Below, piece by piece: positions 15,540-24,699 of a DNA stretch of 64,000 nt. The notes under the pieces are model-generated. The model was given only the letters and a program-made list of their open reading frames with translations. It made no database searches and had not been told where the DNA came from. The stretch is taken from contig CAMFLR010000016.1 of assembly GCA_945957605.1 (NCBI GenBank), forward strand, positions 62,001-126,000, read 5' to 3'. A program made the position numbers and the translations under genes. The stretch comes from an uncultured Isosphaeraceae bacterium. Lineage in GTDB: Bacteria > Planctomycetota > Planctomycetia > Isosphaerales > Isosphaeraceae. Position 1 is the first letter of the stretch, and each line of letters opens with the position of its first letter.

Positions 15540-16217
15540 ATGTCGATGTACGAGTCACCCAGGATTCGTCGGCTCAAATCCGACCTCGCAGCGCTCGAGG
15601 CGTTGCGAGAAGAGAGTTCTATCTTTGACTTTCGCCCGGCGGGCAACCCTCCCCAGGTTTACATCATCACGTTTCGGGGCAATAGCCTCGCACGCGATAA
15701 GGGGAAGGTGATCCTCCGCGATTATCATCAGGTCGAAATCAAGCTTGGTGCGACGTATCCTCGCACCATGCCTGAACTGCGCTGGATGACGCCAATTTAT
15801 CATCCCAACATATCGGAAATCGGTATGGTGTGCCTGGGGGCTTATGGCACGCACTGGGTTCCCAGCCTCTCGCTCGACGAGCTTTGCTCGATGCTCTGGG
15901 AGATGGCACGGTACCAGAATTACGACGTGAAAAGCCCCTATAATCGCGACGCCGCGCTCTGGTCGGCCCACCAGACAAACTTCCGCTTCCCCATCGACAA
16001 TCGCCCTCTGCGCAACGTTCGTATCGCGCAAGGGCGAATCGTCGACGAGCACCGGGAAGAGAAGCCACTGAGCCGTCCCGAGGTCGTCAAGTCGGTGATG
16101 GAGACCGAGGATCTGATCATCCTCGACGAGTCGCACGAGATACCGGCGCCGAAAACGCCGACTCGCAATGTTCCTCCTCCGCCACCGCCGGTTGACGACG
16201 TGGTCTTCATCGACTGA
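15540..16217 (+). CDS. E2-like ubiquitin-conjugating enzyme (UBC fold)
   Basis: A 225-residue protein starting 'MSMYESPRIRRLKSDLAALEAL', the first E2 helix. The core shows the E2 signature in the correct places: 'YPRTMPELRWMTPIYHPNIS' with H88-P89-N90, and the active-site Cys in 'EIGMVCLG' (C98) eight residues on. It continues with 'WVPSLSLDELCSMLWEMARYQNYDVKSPYNRDAA', the crossover helices of a eukaryote-like E2. The C-terminal about 65 residues are an acidic, Pro-rich tail ('NVPPPPPPVDDVVFID'). It would accept the modifier from the E1-like protein encoded next. ATG 15540 or 15546 are both possible starts. Confidence 0.92.
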   Translation: MSMYESPRIRRLKSDLAALEALREESSIFDFRPAGNPPQVYIITFRGNSLARDKGKVILRDYHQVEIKLGATYPRTMPELRWMTPIYHPNISEIGMVCLGAYGTHWVPSLSLDELCSMLWEMARYQNYDVKSPYNRDAALWSAHQTNFRFPIDNRPLRNVRIAQGRIVDEHREEKPLSRPEVVKSVMETEDLIILDESHEIPAPKTPTRNVPPPPPPVDDVVFID

Positions 16218-16238
16218 TCAACGCCGAGGCAGACCACG

Positions 16239-17477
16239 ATGGATTCCCCTATACTCACGTTTCTCGACGACAACGCCGACGAGGGCGACGCCGAATCTGC
16301 ATCGCCTTCAGGCGGTGCCACGTTCACGATCGACGATGACGACCGGTACAGTCGCTTGCGGCTGATTCCCTGGTGGCGGCAAGAATTGCTCGCCAAGGCG
16401 AGCGTGCTGGTCGTCGGCGCTGGTGCTCTCGGCAACGAGGTGCTCAAGAACCTGGCGCTCATCGGCATCGGTCGGGTTTACGTCATCGATCGCGACACGA
16501 TCGAGACATCGAACCTCTCGCGCTCGGTGCTGTTTCGCGTTCGCGACGGAGGACGGCCCAAGGCCGAAGTCGCGGCCGAACGAGCCAAGGAGATCAATCC
16601 AGAAGTCGACTATCGCTGGATGCGCGGCGACGTGATCAACGACATCGGCCTCGGCCTGTTTGCCGACGTCGATGTCGTGATCGGTTGTCTCGATAATCGC
16701 GAGGCGCGGCTTTGGGTTAATCGCCAGTGCTGGAAAGTCGGCACGCCTTGGGTCGATTCGGGCATTCAGGAGATTCAAGGCGTCGTCAAAGTCTTCGTGC
16801 CGCCCGACTCGGCGTGCTACGAATGCGCGATGACTGAGCGCGATTATCAGCTTCTCAACGTCCGCTATAGCTGCCCCCTGCTCCGTCGCGAGCAGATCAT
16901 GGAAGGCAAGGTTCCTACCGCGCCGACGATCGCGTCGATGATGGGTGCGCTCGAAGTGCAGGAAGCACTCAAATTGATTCACGGCATGCCGGTCGCAGCA
17001 GGCTCGGCCCTCGTGTTCAACGGTGTGACGAATCAGTTCTATCGGACACAGTTGCCGCATCGGCCCGATTGCCTGAGCCACGAAACGTATCCCGCGCCGA
17101 AACAACTCGAGATCGGCAACGTCGCATCTGCGGCCGAGCTTTTCTCCTTTGCCGGACGAACGCTCGAAGGCACGTTGTCGCTCGCGCTTGAACGCGATGT
17201 TGTGAGCGAGATTCACTGCCCGTCGTGCGGATGGTCGACCGAGGTGCAACGCCCTCGCTCGCAAGTGACAACTCGCGACGCCACCTGCCCAAACTGCAAC
17301 ACGCTCGCCCGGCCCGATGTGATCAGCCTGGTCGAGTCTGGCACACCCGCCGCCGAGCTTTCACTCGCGCTGTTGGGAGTTCCGCCCGGCGATGTGATTC
17401 GAGTCGACGGCGAGTCCGCGTCGGGCTTCTTCCGGCTCGCCGATAACGACGCACATGGCTGGACCCAACTGCCATGA
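16239..17477 (+). CDS. E1-like ThiF/MoeB-family activating enzyme
   Basis: A 412-residue adenylating enzyme. The Rossmann motif is 'VLVVGAGALGNEVLKNLAL' (G60-x-G62), then the acidic end of strand 2 ('VIDRDTIETSNLSR', D84/D86, R95), 'KAEVAAERAKEINP', 'VIGCLDNREARLWVNRQC', a zinc pair C193-x2-C196, and 'SCPLL' with C212 as a candidate thioester Cys before 'APTIASMMGALEVQEALKL'. The C-terminal part carries two more CxxC pairs ('CPSCGWS', 'CPNC') and a beta-grasp-like tail ('VIRVDGESASGFFRLA'). It starts 21 bases after the E2 gene and overlaps the JAB gene by ATGA. Expected to activate the modifier with ATP. Confidence 0.92.
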   Translation: MDSPILTFLDDNADEGDAESASPSGGATFTIDDDDRYSRLRLIPWWRQELLAKASVLVVGAGALGNEVLKNLALIGIGRVYVIDRDTIETSNLSRSVLFRVRDGGRPKAEVAAERAKEINPEVDYRWMRGDVINDIGLGLFADVDVVIGCLDNREARLWVNRQCWKVGTPWVDSGIQEIQGVVKVFVPPDSACYECAMTERDYQLLNVRYSCPLLRREQIMEGKVPTAPTIASMMGALEVQEALKLIHGMPVAAGSALVFNGVTNQFYRTQLPHRPDCLSHETYPAPKQLEIGNVASAAELFSFAGRTLEGTLSLALERDVVSEIHCPSCGWSTEVQRPRSQVTTRDATCPNCNTLARPDVISLVESGTPAAELSLALLGVPPGDVIRVDGESASGFFRLADNDAHGWTQLP

Positions 17478-18898
17478 ACAGCGACGAAATCAAGTTCGAC
17501 GACGAAGTTCAATATCGTCAGCCGGTGCGGATGACGCGGCCCGACCGCGACCGCAACTGGACCTGCATCGCCTACGAAGTGCCGCGCCCCGGCGATATGC
17601 CGATCTACCTCGAACGCAAGCCGGCCGATGCCATCGAGCGGCACGCCTTGCGCGACGTGTCGGTCGAGTTGGGTGGAATTCTGCTGGGACGTGAATGCGT
17701 TGATGAAGCAAGCGGTGAGCCGTTCGTGATCGTCACCGAATCGCTCGAAGCGAAGCATTACGAAAACACGCAGGCGAGCTTTACCTACACGCACGACTCG
17801 TGGCAGGAAATCACCCGAGAGCGCGACAGGCTCTACCCTGATCTCGACATTGTCGGCTGGTATCACACCCACCCCGATTTTGGCATCTTTCTCTCAGGTC
17901 ACGACCTGTTCATCCATCACAACTTCTTCAACCAGCCACTGCAGGTCGCGTATGTCGTCGACCCGATTCGCCAGACGCGGGGATTTTTCTGGTGGAAGAA
18001 CGGCGGCGTCGAACAGGTGGGCGGCTACTATCTCATCGCCCCGCGCGACCAGCGCGCAGCGCTCACTCGCCTCGTCAACGACCTCGAAGGCATTCCTAAC
18101 GACCAGAGCGGCGGTGGTGGCGGTAGCGGACTTTCCCCCCGACTGGAAGCGGAGCTGATCAATATGCTCACACGTCCTCCCCACTACGCCACGCAATCCG
18201 CCCAGGATCGCGGCCAGTCGATGGCGATGGCCAGCTTCGCGGGGCTGCTCATCGGCCTGTTCGTCTGCGCAGGTGCACTCTGGATCAACGGCCTGAACAG
18301 CCAGATTGGCGATCAGGCCAAGCACATCGCAGCTCTTACCGAGAAACTCGAAAAGAACACCGAGGTTCAGCGGCTGACGCTTGACGTGCTAGCCACGAAG
18401 GGTGAGCCAGGTACCAAGGGTGAAGATGTCTTCTCGCGTGCCCATCGCGATGCGGTTGCCAAGCGTGCTGAACTTGAAACACGCGTCACAAATCTGACGA
18501 TATTGAACGAGCGGCTCGCCAGCGAAGACAAAGATCTCCGTACCGATCTGAATAAGGCTGCCAGAGAAATTCAGTCGTTCAAGGATGCGGGCGACATCAA
18601 GAAGACGCAGACCGACCTTGAGACCGCAAACACGAAGATTGCCGACCTCACTGGCAAGCTCGAGGCGAAGTCGGAGCTGATTAACGCCGCCGATGAAAAG
18701 AAGGGGGCCGAGATTCTCTCGAAGGCGAAGTGGACGCTCTACATCGCCGTCGGCGGCTGGACCATCGCTGCCCTGCTCGGTGGTGCCATGTTGTTAATGT
18801 GGGTGAATGGCTACCTGCTTCTTCCCGCAGGCGAAGGCCCCATCCCGCCAGCAGGCCCACCGTCGATGGGTGGTTCCGAAACGCACGTGATTCAGTAA
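17474..18898 (+). CDS. JAMM/JAB metallopeptidase with two membrane segments and coiled coil
   Basis: A 474-residue protein beginning in the E1 stop codon. The JAB domain at about 40-195 has all metal and catalytic residues: 'VELGGILLGR' (E65), 'WYHTHPDFGIFLSGHDL' (H131, H133, S141, D144). A Gly-rich linker follows, then a membrane segment at about 255-278 ('MASFAGLLIGLFVCAGALWI'), a long coiled coil (about 285-420, 'LTEKLEKNTEVQRLTL' onward) and a second membrane segment ('WTLYIAVGGWTIAALLGGAMLLMW'). The peptidase could trim the modifier precursor and remove it from targets. The tether would restrict this to the membrane surface. Confidence 0.92.
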   Translation: MNSDEIKFDDEVQYRQPVRMTRPDRDRNWTCIAYEVPRPGDMPIYLERKPADAIERHALRDVSVELGGILLGRECVDEASGEPFVIVTESLEAKHYENTQASFTYTHDSWQEITRERDRLYPDLDIVGWYHTHPDFGIFLSGHDLFIHHNFFNQPLQVAYVVDPIRQTRGFFWWKNGGVEQVGGYYLIAPRDQRAALTRLVNDLEGIPNDQSGGGGGSGLSPRLEAELINMLTRPPHYATQSAQDRGQSMAMASFAGLLIGLFVCAGALWINGLNSQIGDQAKHIAALTEKLEKNTEVQRLTLDVLATKGEPGTKGEDVFSRAHRDAVAKRAELETRVTNLTILNERLASEDKDLRTDLNKAAREIQSFKDAGDIKKTQTDLETANTKIADLTGKLEAKSELINAADEKKGAEILSKAKWTLYIAVGGWTIAALLGGAMLLMWVNGYLLLPAGEGPIPPAGPPSMGGSETHVIQ

Positions 18899-18911
18899 CC
18901 GGCTGCGCGAG

Positions 18912-20228
18912 ATGACGATGGCTGCATTGCTGATCGCGGTCGTGATAACCCTCCAGGCGCCGCATGAATCCGCGGCGCCATCGCATTCTGCGACTTCAGC
19001 AAACTCCGCCGAGTCTGCCGAGCTTGTGCCAGTCCCCGTTCCGGAGCCATCAGAACGGGCGATGGAGTATTATCGCAGCGGAATCGCGATCTGGTTCGGC
19101 GTTCAGGCGTGGCGGCTGGCGATTCCGGCGGTAATTCTCTTCTCAGGTTTTTCCGCAAGGCTGCGCACTTTCGCGAAGCGTCTGGGACGGTCGTGGTTTG
19201 GCACGATCGCGGTGTATCTGCTTGCTTTCTACCTGATCACATTCGTGATCGAACTGCCGCTCGACTACTTCCTGGGCTACGTTCGTCCGCACCATTACGA
19301 GCTCTCGCGGCAGTCGTTGGGCCGATGGATCGGCAACGAGTTCAAGTCGCTGGCGATCGGCATCGTCGCCGCAATAGCGTTCGTCTGGATTCCCTTTCTC
19401 GTGATCGCGCGTTCGCCCAAGCGTTGGTGGCTCTACACCGGAATGCTCGCGCTACCGTTCGCGATTTTCACGGCGTTCGTGATGCCGATCTGGATCGACC
19501 CGCTCTTCAACGCGTTCGGGCCGATGAAGAACAAGGCACTCGAAGCTCAGATTCTCAGCCTCGCCGATCGCGCGGGGATCGACGGCAGCCGGGTGTTCGA
19601 GATCGACAAAAGCCGCGACACCAAAACAGTGAACGCTTATGTGACGGGCCTGTTCGGCTCGAAGCGAATCGTCCTCTGGGACACGCTGCTCGCGAATCAG
19701 AACGACAAGGAAGTGCTCGCCGTGATGGGGCACGAGATGGGGCATTTCGTGCTGAATCACGTAGCATGGGGCATTAGCCTTGGCGCGGCTGGTTCGCTCA
19801 TTTTGCTGTTTCTCGTCGACCGCTTGGGGCGATGGTCGATCGCGCGATTCGGCAACCGGTTTGGATTCGACTCACTCGCCGACATTGCCGCCCTTCCGCT
19901 CTTTATCTTCCTTCTCGCTGGGCTCAACCTCATTGGGTCGCCGATACAACTGGCGATCAGCCGGACGATGGAGCACGAGGCCGACCGATTTTCGCTGGAG
20001 TTAACCCATACGAATCACTCGGCCGCCAGTGCGTTTGCCAAGCTTCAACGCGAGAACTTGAGCAACCCGCGCCCGGGTTGGCTCTCGGTCATCTTCCGCT
20101 CGTCGCATCCCCCGCTCGGTGAACGAATCGACTTCTGCAACGTCTATCATCCCTGGACCTCGGGGCTGTCCGGCAGGTATGACTCACTCTTCCGTTCGGG
20201 CACGGAACAATCGAAGCGTGCTGACTGA
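18912..20228 (+). CDS. Ste24-like M48 membrane metallopeptidase
   Basis: A 438-residue protein 13 bases after the JAB gene, probably in the same operon. It has several membrane segments (for example 'TIAVYLLAFYLITFVIELPLDYFLG' and 'FVMPIWIDPLFNAFGP'), 'TKTVNAYVTGLFGSKRIVLWDTLL', the zinc motif HEMGH (H274-H278), and the third ligand in 'MEHEADRFS' (E354/E356 region). This is the M48A layout of CAAX-protease Ste24, including the D-P-L-F-N-x-F motif. The N-terminus is a cleavable-type signal rather than a long cytoplasmic tail. Bacterial Ste24 relatives act in membrane-protein quality control. A link to the modifier pathway is inferred from position only. Confidence 0.85.
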   Translation: MTMAALLIAVVITLQAPHESAAPSHSATSANSAESAELVPVPVPEPSERAMEYYRSGIAIWFGVQAWRLAIPAVILFSGFSARLRTFAKRLGRSWFGTIAVYLLAFYLITFVIELPLDYFLGYVRPHHYELSRQSLGRWIGNEFKSLAIGIVAAIAFVWIPFLVIARSPKRWWLYTGMLALPFAIFTAFVMPIWIDPLFNAFGPMKNKALEAQILSLADRAGIDGSRVFEIDKSRDTKTVNAYVTGLFGSKRIVLWDTLLANQNDKEVLAVMGHEMGHFVLNHVAWGISLGAAGSLILLFLVDRLGRWSIARFGNRFGFDSLADIAALPLFIFLLAGLNLIGSPIQLAISRTMEHEADRFSLELTHTNHSAASAFAKLQRENLSNPRPGWLSVIFRSSHPPLGERIDFCNVYHPWTSGLSGRYDSLFRSGTEQSKRAD

Positions 20229-20448
20229 CGGTCCGACATTTGCTAATTCCTTGCGGACAACCGGGAAACCTGATAGCTTTTCCTGAATTCATCGAGGAGG
20301 AGTCGCATGCGGTGGGATGCCGCCTGCGCCTGCAACCGGCAGGTGCGTCGAGAGCATCCCTACCAGCGGCTAAGACTCTCCGCTCGGCGGAGTCGTGGCT
20401 CGGCCTGGGAGGCTGGGGGCTATCGGCGAGCGTCTGGAGTTTCGTCTC

Positions 20449-23199
20449 ATGTCGTTTGACTCCCTGCGCGGTCTGGTCACGCGCCGGCCGGGACGGGTGA
20501 TAGGCTTTTGGCTTGCGCTCACGGTCTTTATCGCGCTTGCCGCCCCCGATCTCACAAAACTCGCCGCCGAAGGTCAGGCGCGGCTGATTGATCCGTATTC
20601 CGAAAGCGCGCGCGGAGCCGAGATCCTCAAGCAGGCCTGGAGCGACCAGTCCTACATGAGTCTGGCAGTCGTCGCACTTTACCGCCCCGCGGGACTGGGG
20701 CCGGCCGACCGCTACTACGCAATCAAGCTCGCTGAGGAGTTCGAGTCGAAGGAACGTCCCGCCGACATCCTTCGCGTGCTCGGCCCCAAGTCGGACACGC
20801 GCATTGCCGAGCGCTTGGTTAGCAAGGACCGCACGACACAGATCATCGTCGTCCCGCTGGAGTCGTCGTTCGTCGCTCCGCAAGCCGCGGAAACCATCAA
20901 CTGGTTGCAGGCGCGGGAGACCGCGAACGGGCTCAAGATCCCCGACGGACTCGAAGTGAAGTGGTCGGGCGACGCTGTGATCGGCAAGGAGTATATGCGG
21001 AACGTGCAAGTTTCGCTCGACCGCGCCGCGCTCGTGACGGTCGTCCTGCTGCTCGCCGTTTTGCTCGCCGTTTACCGCTCATTCTTGCTCGCACTCATAC
21101 CGCTGTTGACGATTGGCGTCAGCCTGCTCATCTCGCGCGGGGTACTCGCCTGGCTGGCGCGCATGGGTTGGGAAATCTCGCCGCTCGTCGAGCTTTTCCT
21201 TGTTGCCGTGCTATTCGGCAGCGGGACCGATTTCTGCCTCTTCGTTTCGTGGCGATTCGCGGAAAACTGGAACGCCGCGAACCCCGCCGGCGCGATGCGT
21301 GCCACGCTCCGCCGCGCGATGGAAGCTCTGCTCACAAGCTGCGGCACGGTCATCATCGGCCTGATGCTGATGGGCACGACGCGGTTCAAGCTGTTTTCGA
21401 GCACCGGCCCCAGCGTCGCGCTGGGACTCGCAATCACACTCGCGGCAACGCTCACGCTTACCCCTGCGCTCCTGGTTCTACTCGCCAAGATGCGTCCCAA
21501 AGCGTTCGCGGGGATGACACGCGGATCGAGCGGCGTCTGGGATGCGCTCGGCACGAAAGCGATGGCGCGCCCGGCTCTCGCCTGGTTCATGGTCATGGCC
21601 GTGCTCGTGCCGATCGCCTGGCTCGGCAGTCAAACTGAGTTCCTGCAAGACACCCTCAGCGAAATGCCCGACGGCACGCCTTCGGTCGATAATCTGCGAT
21701 TCGTGATCAGCAAGCTCGGCCCCGGCATGACGGCGCCTCTGACCGTGATCCTCGAGTCGGATACCGATCTGCGCGAATCATCGGGCCTCGCTCTCATCGA
21801 CGATGTGAGCCGCCAACTCAGTCGTCAGCGCAAGCTCGCCGAGGTTCGCTCAGCCACCCAACCGCTCGGCTCGACTGCCCCTCTTGAGCGTGCCCGCCTC
21901 GCCTCGCGCCTTGGCGAAGTGAACGACGGCTTCCGCCGCATGGCCGAGGGGGCTTCGCTCCTCCAAAAGGGGTTGAAGGACGGCCTCGTAAAACTTCAGG
22001 CCGCGCAGTGGCTCGAGCACGTGACCGGGGTGCCGCTAACCCCCCAGGGTGCCACCGCCCAACCGCGCGACCCCGAAGCAGCCCGCACCGCGATCAACAC
22101 CGGCTTCAAGCAGGCCGCCAAGGCAATGTTCGGTGCGCGTGAACCGGGTGCGACCATCGCCCGACTTGAAACCGTCCGCGAAGCTGCCACTGGCGCGACA
22201 AATCCAACCCCCGCAAAAGCGCCAGCCAAGCCAGCAAACGAAGCGAACGGCCAGATGGTGACCGAACTGGCCAAGGCAGTCGACGGCGCGGGGCAAATCG
22301 CGAGTGGCGCAACCCTTGCGACGAAGGAAGTGGCTTCGATTCTCTCCGACCCAGTCGGACGCCGCGCGCTTAATCGTCTTTTGATCAACGCTGAGACCGT
22401 TCGCGATAACCCCGAACTTCTCGATAGCTTCGCAGTCTACATCACGCCCGACGGCCGCCGCTCGCGCATCGAGCTGGCCCAATCGGCCCAACTGTTTTCC
22501 GCCGAAGCGCTCGATCAGGTCGAAACGATTCGCCGACGCCTGCACGACTATCTCGAAGAGGAAGACGTGATGAAGGTCTCGGCGCTCGTCACTGGCGCGA
22601 ACGCCGGGGCAGCCGATACCCGCGCACTTACCCGCCGCGATCAGATTCAAACCTGGTTCGTCGTACCAATCGGTGTGTTCATCGTCCTGATCGTCGCGCT
22701 TCGCGACCCGCTCGCGTGCCTCAACCTCGTGCTGACGATGATCCTGACGTACCTCGTCTCGCTCGGCATCACGCACTTCGCGTTCGTCAGCATACTGGGT
22801 GACGACGGGCTCGACTGGAAGGTGCCTTACTTCCTGTTCGTGCTGCTGGTGGCGGTCGGCGTCGACTACAACGTGTTCCTCATGTCGCGCTTGCGCGAGG
22901 AATCAAACACGCTCGGCCTGCGAGCCGGTATCATTCGCGCGGTCTCACAAACCGGCGGGCTGATCACGTCGGCCGCGGCAATTACTGCCGTCAGCTTCGC
23001 GTCGTTCCTGTTCAGCCCGCTTAGCTCGCTACGGCAACTAGGTTTTGCGCTCGTGGTCGGCATCGTGGTCGATGCGCTTCTGGTGCGACCATTGCTGGTT
23101 CCGTGCGGCCACTGGCTGATCAACCGCCGACGCGAGACCGCTCGGCTGACCGCCCTGCTCTCGCCGGCGATCCAGCCGATGACTCGCGTCTCGGATTGA
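20449..23199 (+). CDS. MMPL/RND-family membrane exporter
   Basis: A 916-residue protein with two membrane modules. Residues 12-30 are the first helix. A periplasmic domain follows with 'YSESARGAEILKQAW'. Next comes a block of five helices beginning 'LVTVVLLLAVLLAVYRSFLLALIPLLTIG' and containing 'VLFGSGTDFCLFVSWRF' (the D of MMPL proteins). A second periplasmic domain follows, then 'VAVGVDYNVFLMSRLREE' in the second block, the matching proton-relay motif. MMPL proteins export lipids or similar hydrophobic molecules. The start at 20449 is chosen by the 'MSFDSLRGLVTRRPG' beginning. The second periplasmic domain is long and Ala-rich with a helical hairpin ('ASLLQKGLKDGLVKL'). Confidence 0.9.
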   Translation: MSFDSLRGLVTRRPGRVIGFWLALTVFIALAAPDLTKLAAEGQARLIDPYSESARGAEILKQAWSDQSYMSLAVVALYRPAGLGPADRYYAIKLAEEFESKERPADILRVLGPKSDTRIAERLVSKDRTTQIIVVPLESSFVAPQAAETINWLQARETANGLKIPDGLEVKWSGDAVIGKEYMRNVQVSLDRAALVTVVLLLAVLLAVYRSFLLALIPLLTIGVSLLISRGVLAWLARMGWEISPLVELFLVAVLFGSGTDFCLFVSWRFAENWNAANPAGAMRATLRRAMEALLTSCGTVIIGLMLMGTTRFKLFSSTGPSVALGLAITLAATLTLTPALLVLLAKMRPKAFAGMTRGSSGVWDALGTKAMARPALAWFMVMAVLVPIAWLGSQTEFLQDTLSEMPDGTPSVDNLRFVISKLGPGMTAPLTVILESDTDLRESSGLALIDDVSRQLSRQRKLAEVRSATQPLGSTAPLERARLASRLGEVNDGFRRMAEGASLLQKGLKDGLVKLQAAQWLEHVTGVPLTPQGATAQPRDPEAARTAINTGFKQAAKAMFGAREPGATIARLETVREAATGATNPTPAKAPAKPANEANGQMVTELAKAVDGAGQIASGATLATKEVASILSDPVGRRALNRLLINAETVRDNPELLDSFAVYITPDGRRSRIELAQSAQLFSAEALDQVETIRRRLHDYLEEEDVMKVSALVTGANAGAADTRALTRRDQIQTWFVVPIGVFIVLIVALRDPLACLNLVLTMILTYLVSLGITHFAFVSILGDDGLDWKVPYFLFVLLVAVGVDYNVFLMSRLREESNTLGLRAGIIRAVSQTGGLITSAAAITAVSFASFLFSPLSSLRQLGFALVVGIVVDALLVRPLLVPCGHWLINRRRETARLTALLSPAIQPMTRVSD

Positions 23200-23215
23200 T
23201 TGCTCAATCAATCGT

Positions 23216-23788
23216 TCAGTTGTTCACGCGCCCGAGGTACTCACCCGTGCGCGTGTCAACTTTGACGATCACATTCTGGTCGAGGTGTTCCGGCACCTGA
23301 ATGACGACGCCCGTCGAGAGCGTAGCCGGCTTCGTACGGCCGGTGGCCGAATTGCCGCGCACGCCGGGGGCCGTCTCGGTGATTTCCAGATCAACCGTGT
23401 CAGGAATTTCGATGGCGATCGGCTCGTCGTTGACGACCATCGCCTCGACGCCCGCCATGTTGTCCGTCATGTAGGGCGACTGATCTTCCATGTCTTCGTG
23501 TGAAAACGAAAACTGGGTGAAGTCGGCCGAATCCATGAAGTAGAACGCGTCCTGATCCTTGTAGAGGAACTGGACCGGCCGGCGCTCGAAGCTCGACTCG
23601 GGCAGCGAGTCAGTTCCGCGGTACGCCTTTTCCACTCGCGCGCGTGTCTTGAGATTGCGCGCTTTGATTTTATAGAGCGTCGCCGCGCCTCGGGCGCTTG
23701 GCGTTTGCACCTGAATTTGCTCGATCATGTGCGGGGCGCCGTCGATCTCGATGACCATCCGGCGCTTGAAGTCTTTGGCGGGAACCAC
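23216..23788 (-). CDS. yeiP: elongation factor P paralogue of the YeiP/EfpL type
   Basis: A 190-residue EF-P family protein with the three-domain length (KOW-like, OB, C-terminal OB). It starts at a GTG with GAGG upstream. The domain I loop reads 'TPSARGAATLYKIK' with Arg at residue 33, where classical EF-P has the modified Lys in P-G-K-G. An arginine tip and 'SARGA' are characteristic of the YeiP/EfpL branch. The C-terminus ends 'VIVKVDTRTGEYLGRVNN'. EF-P proteins rescue ribosomes stalled on proline-rich stretches, which are frequent in the proteins of this window. Calling it the only EF-P of the genome is not possible from here. Confidence 0.88.
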   Translation of the reverse strand: MVPAKDFKRRMVIEIDGAPHMIEQIQVQTPSARGAATLYKIKARNLKTRARVEKAYRGTDSLPESSFERRPVQFLYKDQDAFYFMDSADFTQFSFSHEDMEDQSPYMTDNMAGVEAMVVNDEPIAIEIPDTVDLEITETAPGVRGNSATGRTKPATLSTGVVIQVPEHLDQNVIVKVDTRTGEYLGRVNN

Positions 23789-23973
23789 GGAATCAATCCT
23801 CGAGGAAGAAGCACATCAAACGACGAGCCGCAGTCGCGGTCGCTGGAACGTGCTCTAGAATAACGTCGCCCAACACGAACGGTCAAAGCATGACCCGCAT
23901 TGACATTGCAGACCTTCGGGGGATACGATCAATAATAAGGCGATACGCATGTTCCCTTTCTTTTGGCTGCCTC

Positions 23974-24699
23974 ATGCCTGAACTCCGTCCGCGAGGCGAG
24001 GAAGATCTGCTCGAGCATTGCCAGGATCTCCTCGACTATACGTTTGAAAACGTCGCATACCTGCGGTCCGCGCTCACGCACGCTTCGGGAGCCGACCACC
24101 GCCTCTCATCAAACGAGCGACTCGAATTTCTGGGCGACGCCGTACTTGGTTTGATTGTTTGCGAACTGCTATATCGCAAGTTTCCCGACTATCTCGAAGG
24201 CGAACTGACACGCATCAAGTCTGTGGTCGTGTCACGGCAAACCTGCGCGAAGATCTCCCAGCGGCTCGGCTTCGAAGAGTGCCTCATCCTCGGCAAAGGG
24301 ATGGGGATGCAAGGGCCCACACCCCCTTCACTCCTCGCCGACGTTTTCGAGAGCCTCATCGGCGCGATGTACCTCGACGGCGGCATTGAAGCCGCGCGGC
24401 GGTTCATCGTCGAGCACCTCGAAGCCGAAATCGAGGAAACTGTTGAAGGTCATGGCTTTGTGAATCACAAAAGCCTGCTGCAACAGAACGCCCAGCGTCA
24501 ATTTGGCGCTACGCCTACGTACCTCCTGCTCGACGTCGCCGGCCCGGATCATTCGAAGTGTTTCAAGGTCTCGGCCCAGATCGGCCGCCAGCGATACGCG
24601 CCCGCGTGGGGTAAGAACAAGAAAGATGCCGAGCAGCGCGCGGCGATGAATGCTCTGAGCGAGTTGGCGGGTGAGCCGGTGCCGTTCGCGGCCGACTGA
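23974..24699 (+). CDS. rnc: ribonuclease III
   Basis: A 241-residue double-strand-specific endoribonuclease, acting in rRNA processing and mRNA turnover. The nuclease domain carries the signature 'NERLEFLGDAVLG' and the second acidic site 'ADVFESLIGAMYLDGG'. The C-terminal double-stranded RNA-binding domain has 'HKSLLQQNAQRQFGATPTYLLL' and 'WGKNKKDAEQRAAMNAL'. The ATG at 23974 gives the usual family length. An upstream start at 23890 would add 28 unlikely residues. Confidence 0.93.
   Translation: MPELRPRGEEDLLEHCQDLLDYTFENVAYLRSALTHASGADHRLSSNERLEFLGDAVLGLIVCELLYRKFPDYLEGELTRIKSVVVSRQTCAKISQRLGFEECLILGKGMGMQGPTPPSLLADVFESLIGAMYLDGGIEAARRFIVEHLEAEIEETVEGHGFVNHKSLLQQNAQRQFGATPTYLLLDVAGPDHSKCFKVSAQIGRQRYAPAWGKNKKDAEQRAAMNALSELAGEPVPFAAD

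Noticed and set aside
16308..17264. 318-codon frame on the minus strand
   Set aside because: Antisense to the E1-like gene, whose motifs are all in the plus frame.
22036..22776. 246-codon frame on the minus strand
   Set aside because: Antisense to the second periplasmic domain of the MMPL exporter; no ribosome site or family match.
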